Source of the DNA: Micractinium sp. NFX-FRZ | Taxonomy: Eukaryota > Chlorophyta > Trebouxiophyceae > Chlorellales > Chlorellaceae | NCBI GenBank assembly: GCA_029339195.1 | Contig: JAPTJF010000181.1 | Coordinates: 1-64,000 of the forward strand | Length of the DNA: 64,000 nt | Direction of reading: 5' to 3' | Shown here: positions 22,782 to 34,300 of the stretch, piece by piece | How positions within the stretch are numbered: position 1 is the stretch's first letter | How the letters are laid out: each line of letters begins with the position of its first letter | The notes under the pieces: generated by a model | Seen by the model: the letters and a program-made list of their open reading frames with translations, nothing else | Told to the model about the DNA's origin: nothing | Database searches by the model: none | Made by a program: the position numbers and the translations under genes

Positions 22782-23889
22782 GCTGGCGCCTGGGCGGCCT
22801 GACGCCTGATTTTCGCCGCCTGGGCGCTGGCTGCAAAAAGTGTGAGGCAGCCTGCTGGCATGCCGGCGAAGATTTTTCATGAACCCAATCAACCAACAAG
22901 CACATGAGGGAGATAAACGCGATCCGCTTGCCCTGCGTGCGCGGGCATGCACTTTTGTGGGACACCTTTCCTTTTTAGCGAGGCACTTGCAGGCAGGCTG
23001 CTCCCAGCCGCCTGCCACAGTTTTCCGAGCGTGAGTCTGCTGCCGTTTTGCACTTGAGACAGCCCCCATTATTCCATCAAGTGTGATGCCGCCTGACCCA
23101 ACCTGGTTGGAAGAAACCCCAGCACCTCGAATGCCATGAATCCCTGCTCTTCTCCTTCCCTTCCTGTCTTTCTTTAACTGACCCTCCTTTCCTTCCCTCC
23201 ACCTTGCGTGCCGGGTCTGCGTGCGGGCAGATCACAAGTGGGTTGCTACGGTTCTTTCTTTTATATTGGAACAGCTGTTTGTAAGATCTTAGATTCTCTC
23301 AACTGCAAAGGAATGTAAGCTAAGAGGTACACGAGCGGTAGGGCGCGGCAGCATGCCGCAGGGGATCGGGCAGTGCATAATCAGGAAGGGCATAGGAAGG
23401 GCATACCCCGGGTGGGGGAGGGTCTATACAGCTGATGTGTGGGGCTCTTTCAAGATCTCCGCAGGACAAATCCGTGAAACGGAGTAAGCATGCTTAGCGA
23501 CTTGGGTGGAGCTGTGGGGTCGGCGGCCGAGCGGGGGTCGGGCGCGCAATGCCGAGCGGGGCCCCACAGCGGCGTAGGTACAGCAGGAGCGGGCCATGGT
23601 GGTGCGCGCTACAGGGGCGTGTTGAACGGTGGTGGTGGTAGTGGTGGGGACAGGGGTATCCAGGAGGGTGGTCGGGCAGGGGTATCCAAGAGGTATCACC
23701 TTCCACGTATCGCATACTGTTGGTGGGCATGGTGCGGGCACGTGGGGCACCATAGAGTGGGAGGATCGGCGGGTTGGGTTTGTTGGCATGGGGCAGCAAA
23801 CGCCGGTCCTCAACAAGGGGTGGAAGGCTGCCAGTGGGTCCGGCAGGCCTGCTGCTGGCATGCGGACGGCATGGCCAGGCGCGTGGCGC
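22782..23889. other. Convergent 3' regions, no gene recognised
   Basis: This interval lies between the plastid-protein gene (plus) and gene B (minus). It contains a pyrimidine-rich stretch at about 23145-23210 and an AT-richer patch at 23255-23330, unusual for this sequence. No gene seen. Confidence 0.55.
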
Positions 23890-26298
23890 TCAGATTTTGC
23901 GGCACTCGCCGCGGGCCGACAACCCGTACCCGCGATCGCAGGTCCTGCACTTGGTCGGTGTGGCACAGACGGCGCACTTCTGCAGCAGGGCGGGCGGGTG
24001 GGTGGCGAGAAGAGGGGGGGGAAGTGAGGACAGTGAGGAGGTGGGGCCAGGGGTGCCATGATGTGCATGCACGAGCGGCGTCGCTGAGCAGCATAGCCGG
24101 AGGCAATGAGGCAGTGCAAGGGCGTTTGATGGTCGGCAGGGGCAGGGTGTGTGGGTGCCCGCCGGGTCAGAGGCCCTCCGGTGCCACCAGCGCAGCAGCC
24201 TTGCTTTTCAGCCTTGCTGCAGGGCTATCTATGCCAGAGCCACTCACCGTCACGCGGCAGACGATGGGCTTGCAGCCGCCCATGCGATCGACGGTGAAGC
24301 CCGCACGGCATGCCATGCACTTGCCGTTGCCGGCGCACGATGCACAGTTGGGCACCCCGCACTGTTGGCAGGGGACGGGTTGGGGAGCACAGGGTACCAT
24401 TGTCAGCATCAGCAAGCGGGAGCGGGGCGGCAGCCTGGGGCAGCGACGGGCGCAGTGCTGTTGCTGCAGCAGGGCTCCTGCTGGCCGCCCTCCACCCACC
24501 CGCCCAGCGCAGCTGCACAGGCACCCCAGGCGAGCAGGCAGGTCTTGGCAAAGTGCCCGCCCACCTTCTTGCACAGGCCGGTGTTGGTGCGGTACACAGA
24601 TGCGCTGCCAAACTGTGCCACGCAGGTGTCACAAAAGTTGGCGCCCTTGGAGTCGCAGGAGAGGCACAGAGCCTTGTCGGCGCACGCGCGCTTGCACTTG
24701 CCGGCGGCGAGGCTGAAGCCGGCCTTGCAGCGGGCGCAGGCGCCGTTGGGGGCGCAGGAGGCGCAGGCCAACGCTTCACACTTCTTGCACTGTCCGGCGG
24801 GGGTGAGGTAAACGGAGACGGTGCCGGGCAGGGTCTCAGGGCCGGTGAAGGGCACACACTTGGAGCATTTCGAGCTGGGGGCCAGAGGGCACGTCTCGCA
24901 CAGGGCGTCCTTGCATGCCACGGCGCTGCGGCAGGTTTGGGGGGAGGAGTCAGGGAGGGAGGAGGGATGGTGAGCGAGGGGGATGGGCGGCAGGTGGGGA
25001 GCCTGGGGGCGATGCTTGTTGGCATCGCAGGGCGGGCAGGCGAGGGTGGGAGAGAGGCAGGGGATGGGGGCGGGAGAGGGGGAGGGTGGGCAGGGTGATG
25101 GGGCCAGGGAGGGCGGCAGTAGGGAGCCGAGGGGGCTTCCCTGTCAGGGGGCCCTGCTGGCAGCAGGCAGCTGGCCCTACCTTGCATGACGCTCTCTGCT
25201 GTCCACACACCACACCCCACCATTCACTTGCGCAGGCACGCAACCACACAGCCCGCCTGCCTGCCCGCCCACCCATCCCCTCTCACCTGACTACGTTGCT
25301 AATAGAGGATCCCTTGAATGCTGCCTGGAGCCATGGAGCGCTGGGGCCTGGGAGGACAGTCAGGCGTGCCACCAGCTTCTGCGCAGCTGCCTTCTGGCTG
25401 GTGCCTGGCAGCACCACGCGCGTGCGCACGAGCAGCGAGCCACCGGCAGAGGGTGAAGTGGACAGGGTGGAGATGATGGGGTTGCTGCCACCCGCCAGGC
25501 GGACCTGCTCAGACACGAGCGCCCGGTAAGTTGCCTGCCTGGCTGCGCTAAAAGATGCCACTGTGGTGGAGGCCAGGCGGGCGGTGAAGGCGACCTCGGT
25601 GCCGGTGGGTGTGGCGGGCGGGGGGGAGGGCCTGGGGGGTGGGGGGCTGGGGTTCTTCTTGGGGGGAGGTGGGGGAGAGGGGTATGCGCCCGGCAGCGCC
25701 TGCGCTCCAAACCCGTTGCCAGAGGCGGCAGCGGCGAGCATCTCGCGGCGGCGGGCGGCAGCAGCTGTGCCCCGCGCCGCCAGCTGGGCGGCTTCGTCGG
25801 CATCTAGGTTCATCCAAGAGCTCAGGAAGTCCCTATCCAGGCCTGATGGAGAAAGGAGGGGACAGCGGCACACAGCAGGTGAGCGGTGGAAGTGTGTCGG
25901 CCCTGCTGCTGCCTTGCAAGCAATGGGACCAATTGCCCGTGAGGGGGAGCATGTGCCCATGGGGGCTGTGTCGCGGCGGTAGCCATGGCGGTAGCTGAGG
26001 CAGTAGCTGGTGTCGGCCGCCTCTGGGTGCTGCTGCACGGGCAGGGCCCGTTCACTGAGGTCCCCCCGCCCCTTTCTCACCGGTGTCCGCAGTCGAGGCT
26101 TTAGCCTGGGCGGAGGTGCTGCTGCAAGGCGTAGGAGGAGGTGGACGGGCGGATGGGTGCATGCTGGGGCGCCGGGGGGCTCCCACCGGCGGCAAGCTCG
26201 GGCACCCTTCGCTTTCATTCCCAATCACATGCTCAAGCTCACCTCAGCGCCCAGCAGCCCAGGAGCAGTAGCATGGTGCACGTTGTGATCCGCCCCAT
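23890..26298 (-). CDS. Secreted Cys-rich protein, family member B
   Basis: Six exons on the family plan: 26298-26243, 26121-26081, 25842-25287, 24925-24565, 24361-24248, 23979-23890; 405 aa. Signal peptide MGRITTCTMLLLLGCWALR. Residues 33-~90 are the family domain (FLSSWMNLDADEAAQL ... NGFGAQALPGAYP). A short linker PSPPPPPKKNPSPPPP and PSPPP follow. The alpha/beta domain reads VAFTARLASTTVASFS ... SLLVRTRVVLPG. The Cys-rich part (residues 219-405) has CETCPL, CSKCVPFTGP, CKKCEALACASC, CARCKAGF, CMACRAGF and CRTCDRGYG. Exon 2 has a tandem NAGNAG acceptor. No membrane anchor is visible. Function unknown; probably extracellular or cell-wall associated. Confidence 0.75.
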
Positions 26299-27592
26299 CG
26301 CTGCAGAGTCTCACAGGGCCTTTAGAATGCACCTGGATGCACCTGACAGCCCTTATAACCAATCCAGGGGGCCAAGGGGGGAGACGAATGAGTTTAAATG
26401 GATGTGACCCATTGATGTACTCTGGCCTGCTGCCAGCCTGCTGCTTTCCAATCTCCCCCTGCCATCACCAGAAGGGTCACGAGGTGCCTCCGGGCAAGAC
26501 CGGGGCGATTCTCTCGCCATTAGCGCCTCTGACGCTGCAACAGCATGCAAAGTATATTTACAGATTGGCGGCCCCGGTACCCGGCCGCCCTATGAGGGCC
26601 GTGGTGGGCGGCGCACCGCCTCGAGCACGCCGGTGCGGGTGCGGCGGGTAGCGGTGCAAACTCCCGACAGTGCTCAACTGGCTGGGACTGCAGTATGAAC
26701 TTGGGATGGATCGCTCCAGGTATGAAGGGATCCCCACGCCATTGATGCAGCAGTGCCCACTGAAAAAGGTCCGGCTCGCAAGTGCACAGCGTGCTCAGCA
26801 GCTGCGGGCAGGCAGGTGTGCGCCAATGGCCCTGTGACTTCCGAGTAGTGCTCCCCTGCCCGCCCCGCCAACACCCAAGATTGACGCCTCCGAACTGAGG
26901 CGCCAGCAAGGCGCGGGTAGGGTTGGGGCAGGAGTGGAGAGGTAGGGGGTGATTGGCGGCAGGGCAGAGCGCCTTCACCGGCAGCAGCACCAACGGCTGG
27001 GCCAGGCCTGTGCGTGCCACTGGCACATCACAACCAGGTACCTGACCCAACTTTCGAGAATCATCTAAATTTCGTCCGCTAGTGGCTGAGCAGCGAGCTA
27101 TTTGTTACACACGTTCAAGGCGTCACTGCCCAAGTTTTCATCGGGAGCATTAGGTGGCAGCGTGGTTAGAGGGCAGGGCAGTGCGGAGGAGCGGTGCATA
27201 AGTGCAGGGAATGCGGTGGCTTGCATTGCAGTGTAGCCGTCGTGCACTTGCGCCACGGCTTCGGCGGGTGCTTTTGGCAGCCGACGGTGCAGTCAGAGCG
27301 GTGGGTGGCAGCAAGTGCCATACAGCCAAGCCGGCTTGGTAGAGGCAGGGGCTGGGCGGCAGCGCAGAGTGATGGAAGGTACTGGGGATGGGTAACGAGC
27401 AGTGCAACTGAAAGCGGGGTGCCACGAGTATGGAAATGGGCGGCCAGGCAAGCTTGGGTGGGAGGGCACATTACTAGGGGTACGACGCATGAGTGGGGCA
27501 GTAAGGTCGGGTGAAGGCTGGCAGCGAGGGCGGCACTGGCAGGTCAGGGTGAGGGGCAAGTGTGGTGGCGCCGTGGCGGCAGCGGCGGGGGG
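26299..27592. other. Upstream region of gene B, no gene recognised
   Basis: About 1.3 kb between B and C, both on the minus strand. It should contain the B promoter and the C 3' UTR; a minus-strand TGTAA near 27105 is a possible C poly(A) signal. No gene seen. Confidence 0.55.
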
Positions 27593-30393
27593 TCATATCT
27601 TGCGGCACCTCGCAGCCAAGCTGTCCAAGCGATAGCCCCTTGCACACCGCTTGCACCGCCTGCCGCCCGAGAAAGGCACGCATTCTGCGCAGTTTTGGAT
27701 GACGCACACCGGCACGCACGTCCGGCGGTTGATGGACGGCGTGAAGCCGGGTTGGCACGTCGTGCACAGCTGGGGCCCCAGAGGGCAGTCCTTGCAGTAC
27801 TGCTGGAAAGGGGCGGGAAGGGGTGGGGAGGGGGAGCTCAGGGGCTGAACAGGGCAGAGGGGCGGGCGATTCGGGGGGGTGGGTGGGGGGGTGCAGTGCC
27901 GCAGCGCTGGCTGGCGGGGGAGGGCTGGGCAGTGGAGGGCTGTGCAGCCCTCCAAGAGGGGCAGCTGCAGGCAAGGGCAGCTGCAGGCGGAGCAGCAACC
28001 AAAGGGCCAGTGCGTGGGCAGGGGCGGTGTGGTGGCACCACTGGCAAGAGACGGCACCTGCTGCCAGTGCAGGCGCAGCCAGCATTGCGGGGCTGGCCCT
28101 TTGGAGAATGGGAGAGGACGAAGGCATCCCAAAGGCGTGGGGTTGGGGAAGTCGACAGGAAGTGAAAGCACGTGCGCTTGGTTGGCTATTATCCCTCCTG
28201 GCTACGTAGGGTATAACCTACAAGTATGCCCTGTATATATATGTATATATATGTATATATATAGCGTATACCCTGTATGCCGCTTTGCCGCCGGCCCCCT
28301 GCCTGGGAACCCCAACTCACCGCCACGGTGCAGGACAGCTTGCAGCCGCCCCCGCCGTCGCTTGTATAGCCACTGCTGCAGGCACTGCAGGAGCCGCCTG
28401 CAGAGCACGTGTCACAGTTGCTGCGGAGGCACTGCGGGAGGCAAGAGGTGGGAGGGAGAGGGGCGGCGTGAGGCAGCAGTGGCAGGCATGCAGGCACGCA
28501 AGCGACCTTGCGCATGCTGACATGCATGCTGTGCTGCGCACGGCGGGGGCCAACCCATGCTGTCCTCCGGCCCCCTGCCTGCCCTGCCTCCCCACCCCCC
28601 GCCCCCCGCTTGCCTGCTTGCACTCCCTCTTGGTGTTGAGGTACACGCCGAGGGTGCCGTTGGTGGGAGCACACCTGTCACAAACCCTGGGACTTCTGGG
28701 GCACGACGCGCACAGCGGGTCCCTGCACGCCACCTGGCAGCGGCCGCGCGAGTCGGCAGCGAAGCCGGCCTTGCAGGTCTGGCAGCTGCCGTTGCTCTTG
28801 CAGACCACGCAGTTTGGGGCGGAGCAGCGCAGGCACGTGCCGGCCGGGGTGAGGTATACAGAGGCCAGGCTTGGTGCGCCCCTGGGGCCGGTGAAGGGCT
28901 CGCAGGCACTGCAGCGCTGCCGGTTGGTCAGCGGGCACACCGTGCACAGCGGGTCTGCGCACCGCACGGGGCTGCACAAGGGGCGGAGGCAGGCGGGGGA
29001 GGGGCGGGCCAGGGGCAAGGGCAGGTGGGCGGGGCAGTGTCGCGGGCGGCCTTCCAAGCGGGACCAGCTGGCGCCATGCAATTCGCATGCAGGCCAGCAA
29101 CATACATACACACACCCAGCTGCCTGCATGGGCCCCGCGCGCACACTGCCTCTCCCCCCCACACCCCCTGCCCCTTCCTCTCCACCCACCCCCATCCACC
29201 CACCCGCGCCTTCACCCCTGCATGCATACCCCACTGCTCCCCCATCAGTCTGAGAGTGTTGACAGCTCACCTGGTGACCTCCCCCACGCTGGATCCGGGC
29301 CAGGCGCCATCCAGCCAAGCGGCCTCTGGCCCGGGGTTGACGTTGAGGCGGGCCACGAGCCTCTGTGCTGCGCTGGCCTGGGCCGTGCCGGGCAGCACCA
29401 CGCGCGTGCGCACGGCCAGGCCGACAGCCACCCGAGTGATAGACTGAGTGGAGACAGCAGGTGCGCTGCCACCCGCCAGCCTGATCTGGTAAGCCACCAG
29501 CCCCAGGTAGGTCCGCTGCCTGGCGGCGGTGAAGCTGGCAACGGTGGCACCGTTTAGGAACGCAGTGAAGCCGACCTCCGGGCCGGTGGGAGCAGCCGGC
29601 TTGGGCGGGGGCGGAGGCGGGGGCGGCGGGGGGCTTGGGCTGGGCGGGGGCCGGGGCGGAGGTGGGGGCGGAAGTTGCGGAGGGGGCGGGGGCGGAAGTT
29701 GGGGCGGAGGCGGAGGCGGAGGCGGGGGCGGAGGCTGTGGAAGGGAAGGCGGCGGAGGCGGGGGCCGGGACGGGGGCGGAGGCGGGGGCGGAGGCGGGAC
29801 AGAGTATGCGCCCGGCAGCGCTTGCTCGCCAAAACCGTTGGCAGAGGCGGCAGAGGCAAGCATCTCGCGGCGGCGGGCGGCAGCGGTGGCGCCCCGCTCT
29901 GCCAGCCGGGCTGCTTCGTCAGCATCCAGGTGCATCCAGGCGCTCAGAAAGCTCACATCCAGGCCTGATGCAGACATAGAAGCGGAGGGTTGAAGGGAAT
30001 ACAGGCCATATGATCAGGTAATGTGGAGCCGAGTAAATACCTGCTTCTTCTGCCTGTGTGCCAGCTGCGTCTTCGGGCGGCATCACTGCCGCCCGTGCGG
30101 CGGCGGGCGAGGCGGAGAAGGACAACACCCATCCGAGCAGGTGGCCCTCCAAGCCCCTAGCTGTTGCAATCTCAATCGATACACGACCTCTCACCGGCGT
30201 CTTCACGGGAGTCGGCGCCGGAGTGTGCGTGAACGGTGCTGCTGCACGGGCAGGGCGGAATGGCTGCATGTCAGGACCACACTGCGGCATGCGCTGATCC
30301 CTCCGTCATCTCAATCAGTAGACATAGAAGGCCTTACCTCAGCGCCCGGAAGCCCAGGAACAGCAGCACCGCACAAAAAGTCGTCCGCGCCAT
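27593..30393 (-). CDS. Secreted Cys-rich protein, family member C, with long polyproline linker
   Basis: Six exons: 30393-30338, 30241-30195, 29964-29271, 28971-28614, 28431-28321, 27802-27593; 491 aa. Signal peptide MARTTFCAVLLFLGFRALR. Family domain residues 35-88 (FLSAWMHLDADEAARL ... NGFGEQALPGAYS). Residues ~89-157 are almost pure Pro with Ser, Arg, Gln and Leu interruptions, about 54 Pro, against 15-30 residues in A and B. The alpha/beta domain follows (VGFTAFLNGATVASFT ... LAVRTRVVLPG). The Cys-rich part (266-491) has CTVCPL, CSACEPFTGP, CQTCKAGF, CDTCSAGGSCSAC, CKDCPLG and CAECVPFSGG. Intron 4 starts GCAAGC (GC-AG). Exons 2 and 6 have NAGNAG acceptors, so protein length may vary by one residue at each. 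Confidence 0.75.
28233..28263. repeat. TATATATATG microsatellite in intron 5 of gene C
   Basis: Three copies of TATATATATG or close variants form a pure A/T/G tract in an otherwise strongly GC-rich region. It sits in the intron between exons 5 and 6 of gene C, about 60 bp downstream of the exon 5 donor on the minus strand. Confidence 0.9.
29599..29805 (-). repeat. GC-rich minisatellite encoding the Pro linker of gene C
   Basis: Tandem GGCGGAGGCGGGGGC-type units on the plus strand read as CCX Pro codons on the coding strand. The array keeps the reading frame and encodes the ~70-residue linker. Genes A and B have short versions at 17369-17445 and 25614-25690; gene D has none. Confidence 0.85.
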
Positions 30394-31937
30394 GGCTGCC
30401 CAGGTCTCGGGCAGTCTCAGGGTGCCCCGACTCGCTTAAAGGGCTATTGAACTCGAGTACTCGTGTGGCACGGGTGAAACGGTGAGAGATTTTGGTGTGA
30501 CCCTAGAGCCGTACTGGGTCCACTTCTGGTGCACTCGTGGTGACGCACGGTGCCCTCACACCTCCACCCTTCCCAACCCCTGCTCCCCAACTCCCAGGCC
30601 AACCTCGTCCACTCTGCCCTCTGCAACCCCCATCTCGGCAAGGCCAACCAGTGTACCTGCCAGCCTGGATCACCGCCGCCTTTGGTGCATGGGTGACAGG
30701 TACGCATGCAGCCGTGGGGTCGAGCGACCCGCTGACTGCCAGCTGGCCTTGAGGCAGCGCCTCCTCCTTGGGCGCTTCCTCGGGCGCAGACCCGCCCCTG
30801 GCCTGTTCCCAGGGCGCGATGCGGGAATCTCAATGGCGGTGTGCATGGCACTGGCGCGCAGGATGCCTGTTGCCGCCGCTGCCCAACCGGTGTTTGAACA
30901 GGGGGGCCGCTGACACCAGGCGCGCAGCAGGAGCCACATGCCAGCCTGGCAGCCCTGCTCCTCCTGCATCTGCAGACACCACTACATCTTTCCTCCGCTG
31001 CTCCAGTTGCCTCTTTGCCATGACCTGCGATGTTTGCTGCACCTGCCGAGAAGGGGGTACTGTGGCGCCTGCCCTGCATGACCCGACTCGGCCATGTGAC
31101 CGCTCGTTGCAGCACCAGCCAAGCGGCGCAGGTGGGGTGGCTACGGGCGGCAGCCGCGGATGCATCCATACGGCCAGGAATGCAGGGCATGCAGTGTGTA
31201 AAATGGTATGAAAGGTCGCATTTGGTTGAATGACAAACGCGCAGCACTTGTTGAGCTCAGCTCGGGCTGTGCAGGTAGGTGCCAGCTGGGCAGCGCTGCA
31301 GGAACATGCCAAAGGCGGCACCCCTGAAACCGGCACCAAACAGCCTTTAGGACTGTGCGGCTTGGGTATATTGCATGGACCACGGAGGCAAGTAGCTGCC
31401 ACGACAGCTGCCTACAGCGGCTGCCACAGTGGCGGCAGGGTGACCAGCACCCACTAGGCTGGCAGCTGAGTCGGCCCCACCCTGCCTGCGACTGTCTCAC
31501 CACCAGCTGCTGCTCAAGCAAAGGGCGGCATTTCGTGTCCTCGACATGGAAAAGTCTGCTTGACGCTGCCTTGTGCATACCTGGTGGTCCGGGTTACTGG
31601 TGCTCCGCTAGCAAGCTTTGCCGCCGGCCACGCCGCCGCCGCTGCCGCCGCTGGCCGCTCGCCGCCGGCCTCAGGGCGCCTGTGGTCTCTGTGGCCCGTC
31701 GCTGCACTTACATTCCCTGGAAACTTTCGCAGCAAGCTGAACACGTGCGGGCGGTCCCACTGCGCCGCGGTCGGCCGTTCATGAGGGTGTGTTGAAATTG
31801 CTTTCTAAATGGGCGAGCCCAACGCCCTTGGCAGGCCTGGCTACATCTTACACCTTTATTCTGCAACCTTCCAATCCATCGGGGAAGCCGGAGGCCCGCC
31901 TGCTCCCAGCCTGCTCCGCACTTGAACCTCTCACACG
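30394..31937. other. Divergent intergenic region, no gene confirmed
   Basis: Gene C (minus) starts at 30393 and the ankyrin gene (plus) at 31938. The interval must hold both promoters. A minus-strand exon-like piece near 31600-31745 ends in a good donor (AATGTAAGTGC) but has no in-frame ATG and no recognisable continuation, so no gene is annotated. Confidence 0.5.
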
Positions 31938-34300
31938 ATGGTGCGCACTCGGCGTGCCGCTGCCGTTCAGCAGAGCCGCCTACTAACGGCCGTGCTGTCT
32001 GACGACGTTCAGGCGGTTACTGCTGCGCTGACCAGCGCCCCAGCTGCCGAGTGGCTCTCCAGCGCGGGCGTCACCGCCCTGCACCTGGCAGCCGGCTTCT
32101 CGGGTGGCGCAGTGCTGGGTGCTCTGCTGGAAGCGCTGCCGCGGGTGGGCAGCACCGGGGGCTGCAACATGCCAGCTGTGGCAGTGGACGCCGCACTGCA
32201 AGAGGACTACACCTCGCCGTGCGTGCAGCACCCGCTTCTGGAGGACGCCAGTGAGGCGACCAGGCTGGCGTTCCGCCGAGGAGCCACCGCCCTTCACATA
32301 GCCATCTTCTTTGCAGACGAAGGTACGGGCGGGGGGGGCTACGGAGGGCACCCGTAGAGCATGGTGGGCCCATGCGCGCCACTTCAACGAGGCACAGCTT
32401 CTATGCTGCCCACGCATGTGTCTTCCGGCCTTCCCTCCAGCACCCAGCACCCAGCTCGCATGCACACCTTGTGCTGTCCAGCAGGCTTGCCCTCGGGACC
32501 TCACCGCCCCCCCCACACACCTTTTCTGACTGCCTGTCCATGTTCCACTCTGAACCACGTGCCCGCACCCTGCAGAGGCTGTCCGCCAGCTGCTGGCGGC
32601 GGGGGCGAGCCCCAATCTGCCAGATCACTCGGGCGCCACAGCCATGCACTACTGCACCAGCAACTTCCTGCTCACGCCCAACCACCCGCCCAACCGGCGG
32701 GCGCACCGCGCCACGGAGCACACTGGCATTGCGGGCATGCTGCTGGCAGGCGGGGGTGACATCTTCATGGAGCAGCAGCAGCAGCGGGCATACGTAGTCC
32801 CGCTGCTGTTTTGCACCGGCCCGGCTGCCAGCAAGGGCGTGGCCCGGGCTTTCCTGCAGCATGCTGTGCAGGAGCACGCCGCCGGGCGCTGGGCGGGGCC
32901 AGCCTCCCCTGGCCAGCTCAGCCACCTAGTGGCGCAGGCGGTATATCTGGACTGCAAGCCTTTCTTCCTGCGCTTCTGGCGCCGGGGCAGCGGCCCGCCA
33001 TCAGAGCAGCTGCTGACTGTGGTCGGGATGGGGCACGCTTCTGCAGCAGAGGAGCTGCTGCGGGCTGGGGCCAGCGTGGAGCCTGCCGCGCACCACGGGC
33101 AACACCTCCTGATCTCTGCAGTGAGGAGCCAACAGCCGGCCATGTGCCAGCTGCTGCTGCGCCACGGCGCGCCTGTGACGGCAGCAGCTGTGCGCATGGC
33201 CCTCAGCAGCGCCAGGCGAGGCGGCACGCTGCCGCAGCCCGCCATGCTGAGCCTGCTGCTGGCTGCCGGGCCAGCGCCGGAGCCGGAGGACATGCCGTAC
33301 TATGCTACCTGGATGTCCGGCGCATGGACCTGCCCCATCCTGTTCCTGCTGGACCAAAGCGCAGCCCGCACAGTGAGCTGGGGCAGGCGGTGCTGGGAAA
33401 GAACGGCACGGGCTCGTGTGCACACACACACACCTGCTGCTGCCCGGCCACGCGCTGCGCCGCCTTGCCAAACCGCTGAGTGCGCAAGCTCCCCCTGCTG
33501 CTGTGCAGGCGGACCCCGGAGAGGACCGGCAGTACCGCCGGGCAGCCGTGGAGTGCATGGAGATGCTGGCAGCTGCAGGTGCTCACTAGGGTGGACAGCA
33601 GCGCCGCCACACGTCCTGCCCTGTCTCCCGTCATGCACTGCTGTGCGAGATGCTGCAGCGCATGCACTGCAGGTTGCACAGCTGCTCACGCGCCGACGCA
33701 TCTCCTTGCCCTCCTGACTTGCGCCCTGCCCCCCACCCCCGCCGCGTGGCAGGGTACAAGCCGCACGTGTACCGCTCGCTGAGCCTGTCTTCCTGGGTGG
33801 GCAGCACAATCCCCAACTGCGACCCACTGGTGCACTTCCCCGGCAGGTTTTGCATCACCACCAACAACAGGTGGGCCGCCTGGGTGCCTGTGCCCCACCT
33901 GCTGCTGCGCACTTGAGCTGCCTTGCCACCCTGTTTGTCGGTTGATGTTAGCATGTCAAGCTCATCCGCCCGCCTGCCCGTCTGCTTGCCTGCCTGCCCG
34001 CCTGCCTGCCTGCCTGCCTACTCGCCTGCCCGTCTGCGTCCTGCCTGCCTGCCTTCCCTGTCCTGCAGCTGGCTGTGGCTGGCCTACCAGCGCCCGCCCT
34101 GGACTCCCGCCACTCACAGCCAGCACCCAGCAGCCTTCAGACAGGCAGTGCGCACCCTGCTGCTGGCAGCGCACCGGGGGGGCATGCAGGTTGGGGGCGC
34201 CGCCGGGCGGGCGGGCGCTGCCGCGCTGGCACAGGTGCCGCCAGAGCTTCTGCAGCAAATTATAGCGGCGGCAGCAGCGCCGCTGTCTGCATGGGTGTGA
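31938..34300 (+). CDS. Ankyrin-repeat protein
   Basis: Five exons, all phases consistent: 31938-32322, 32576-33372, 33509-33578, 33753-33870, 34069-34300; 533 aa. The N-terminus (MVRTRRAAAVQQSRLLTAV) leads into ankyrin repeats: SSAGVTALHLAAGF (~36-49), RRGATALHIAIFFAD (~112-126), EAVRQLLAAGASPNLPDHSG (~130-149), GATAMHYCTSN, then GQHLLISAVRSQQ and MCQLLLRHGAPV (~300-330). The C-terminal ~120 residues have no ankyrin signature and end VPPELLQQIIAAAAAPL, which slightly resembles the LPxELxxxI opening of F-box or SOCS-type boxes; that is only a resemblance. Such proteins serve as interaction scaffolds, and no partner can be inferred. It separates C and D and is on the opposite strand. Confidence 0.85.
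33966..34060 (+). repeat. GCCT tetranucleotide-rich tract in intron 4
   Basis: GCCTGCCT and GCCC variants run through the intron before exon 5 of the ankyrin gene, forming a long pyrimidine-rich approach to its acceptor. Confidence 0.8.

Noticed and set aside
22379..22965. Minus-strand frames antisense to the plastid-protein exon
   Set aside because: They are shadows of the plus-strand exon, which has phase-consistent introns and a transit-peptide-like start.
26520..27050. Minus-strand open frame between genes B and C
   Set aside because: No domain, no start context, and no relation to the Cys-rich family.
31514..31744. Minus-strand open frame containing FSLLRKFPGN followed by a GTAAGTGC donor-like site
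   Set aside because: No ATG starts it, an in-frame stop lies just upstream, and no downstream exon could be joined with confidence.
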